This document shows positions 6,112 to 6,968 of a stretch of DNA of 6,968 nt, in pieces. The DNA is from Pseudomonadota bacterium (GTDB lineage: Bacteria > Pseudomonadota > Alphaproteobacteria > Rickettsiales > Rickettsiaceae): contig JAJZHL010000050.1 of the NCBI GenBank assembly GCA_021804505.1, positions 1 to 6,968 on the forward strand, read 5' to 3'. The stretch's first letter is position 1, and each line of letters opens with the position of its first letter. Made by a program: the position numbers and the translations under genes. The notes beneath the pieces were generated by a model, which saw nothing but the letters and a program-made list of their open reading frames with translations, ran no database searches and was not told the DNA's origin.

Positions 6112-6968
6112 ATGGCTCTTGGAAATAAACAAAGAAATTTTCTAACCAAAGCACTAACTACCGCTTCTGCTGCAACATTAATATTTGGGGTAAGTAATGC
6201 TACGTTTGGTGCTAATGATCTTACCGCTACTGAGGCGGATATCAAGTTGAGCATTACAAGTGGTTGGAAGGACCAAAATGGTAGTACACAATCTCTAAGT
6301 AATCTGGACTTATTGAAATTTTCTTCTTCCAATTCTGCTAACGGTAAGATGGTTGCTGATCAAGAAAACAACGTAATGCTAGATTTAAATGGAGTAAACG
6401 GAACTGAGCTTCAAGTTAATAAGCAAGTAATGATCGGCGGGGTGATTAAAGGAACCGCTGTTACTACGGGTCTTACCATTAAATTACGTCCAGTATACTC
6501 ACAAGATCCTGGAATATTACAACTTGCCTATTCAAATGAGACTTATGGTAGCTCTAACCAACTTGGAGGTAATTACTCTGGAATAGCACGCATAGATTTT
6601 AATAATACTAACGGTACTATAGCGATTGGAGCTCTTAATTTCGACTTTCCAGACATTGAAATTATTAATGGTCAACGTGGTCTCCTTCTAGTAATTAATG
6701 AAGGTCAGCAAGTCCAGAATGTCAAGCTGTACGCTAAGCAAGCTAATGCTGTAAATAAATTAGGTATTGATGCTATTAGTAACGTGACTATTGCCGATAA
6801 TTTGATGTTAGCTGGTGACAATCCTGCTGTAGGGATCTTTAATAAGGAGTCAAGCAATACTAGGAAAAGCACTACTACTGGTAGCATTACAATAGAACCA
6901 AATTTGAATGTTGCTACACGTATTTCTGCGGTGACGAGCACGGAGGGGAAGGTTCCGATTGGTAATGT
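6112..6968 (+). CDS. Secreted autotransporter-like surface protein, partial (C-terminus beyond window)
   Basis: The frame is open for 285 codons from the ATG at 6112 to the window edge. Residues 1-34 are a Sec signal peptide: a basic start (GNKQRNFLTKAL), a hydrophobic core (ASAATLIFGV), and a likely cut after FGA (A34), or less likely after SNA (A30). The N-F-L-x-K-x-L start and the Ala/Thr core resemble the leaders of Rickettsia Sca/OmpB autotransporters. The mature part has no Cys and is rich in Asn, Gly, Ser, Thr and Ile, with alternating polar/hydrophobic beta-strand stretches (for example LTIKLRPVY, GTIAIGALNFDF, IEIINGQRGLLLVINEG, GSITIEPNL), typical of a beta-helical or filamentous passenger. 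No strong internal repeat is seen in this part. The 3' end, where an autotransporter beta-barrel would lie, is outside the window, so membership of the autotransporter class is inference. A hemagglutinin-like or other outer-membrane beta protein is possible. It is probably exposed on the cell surface and has its own promoter candidate. Confidence 0.8.
   Translation, partial: MALGNKQRNFLTKALTTASAATLIFGVSNATFGANDLTATEADIKLSITSGWKDQNGSTQSLSNLDLLKFSSSNSANGKMVADQENNVMLDLNGVNGTELQVNKQVMIGGVIKGTAVTTGLTIKLRPVYSQDPGILQLAYSNETYGSSNQLGGNYSGIARIDFNNTNGTIAIGALNFDFPDIEIINGQRGLLLVINEGQQVQNVKLYAKQANAVNKLGIDAISNVTIADNLMLAGDNPAVGIFNKESSNTRKSTTTGSITIEPNLNVATRISAVTSTEGKVPIGN

Noticed and set aside
6090..6941. 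Two minus-strand open frames opposite the surface-protein gene
   Set aside because: They are antisense to a long frame with a signal peptide and good Shine-Dalgarno; typical mirror frames.

Overview
The window is AT-rich (roughly mid-thirties % GC by eye) with short intergenic gaps. Its gene set suggests an obligate intracellular alphaproteobacterium of the order Rickettsiales, most likely Rickettsia or a close relative. The reasons are a pta-ackA pair as acetate/acetyl-CoA metabolism, a lone rpiB, a SemiSWEET (MtN3-like) transporter, an NlpD-like lipoprotein, and a secreted protein whose start resembles the Sca/OmpB surface autotransporters. The assignment is by resemblance and was not tested by a search.

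Left third, minus strand (1-2503). rpiB (2069-2503) is followed, after a gap of about 120 bp, by a two-gene unit. This is a small unknown protein (1547-1942) overlapping by 8 bp the start of a large protein of at least 518 residues (1-1554) that runs off the left edge. The large protein matches no family I know by name. Its second half carries a His-containing segment (GHASM) and, 137 residues later, a Cys-containing segment (CSQF). The order and setting are reminiscent of circularly permuted papain-fold/NlpC-P60 enzymes (YiiX/YaeF, peptidase C92 type). This is the best candidate here for something undescribed.

Middle and right, plus strand (2588-6968). An 84-bp divergent promoter region separates rpiB from nlpD (2588-3325), a lipoprotein whose LytM domain has lost most of its zinc ligands. 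It is followed 16 bp later by a SemiSWEET gene (3342-3629). After 120 bp come pta (3750-4781) and ackA (4784-5968), 2 bp apart, which interconvert acetyl-CoA and acetate with ATP. A 143-bp gap with a consensus -35 box, small inverted repeats and a good Shine-Dalgarno leads to a secreted autotransporter-like protein (6112 onward) that runs off the right edge.

Taken together, the window mixes central metabolism (rpiB, pta, ackA), envelope functions (NlpD, transporter, surface protein) and an unknown coupled gene pair that may take part in host interaction. No tRNA, rRNA, CRISPR array, insertion sequence or clear Rickettsia palindromic element was seen, and no gene-free stretch exceeds 300 bases.
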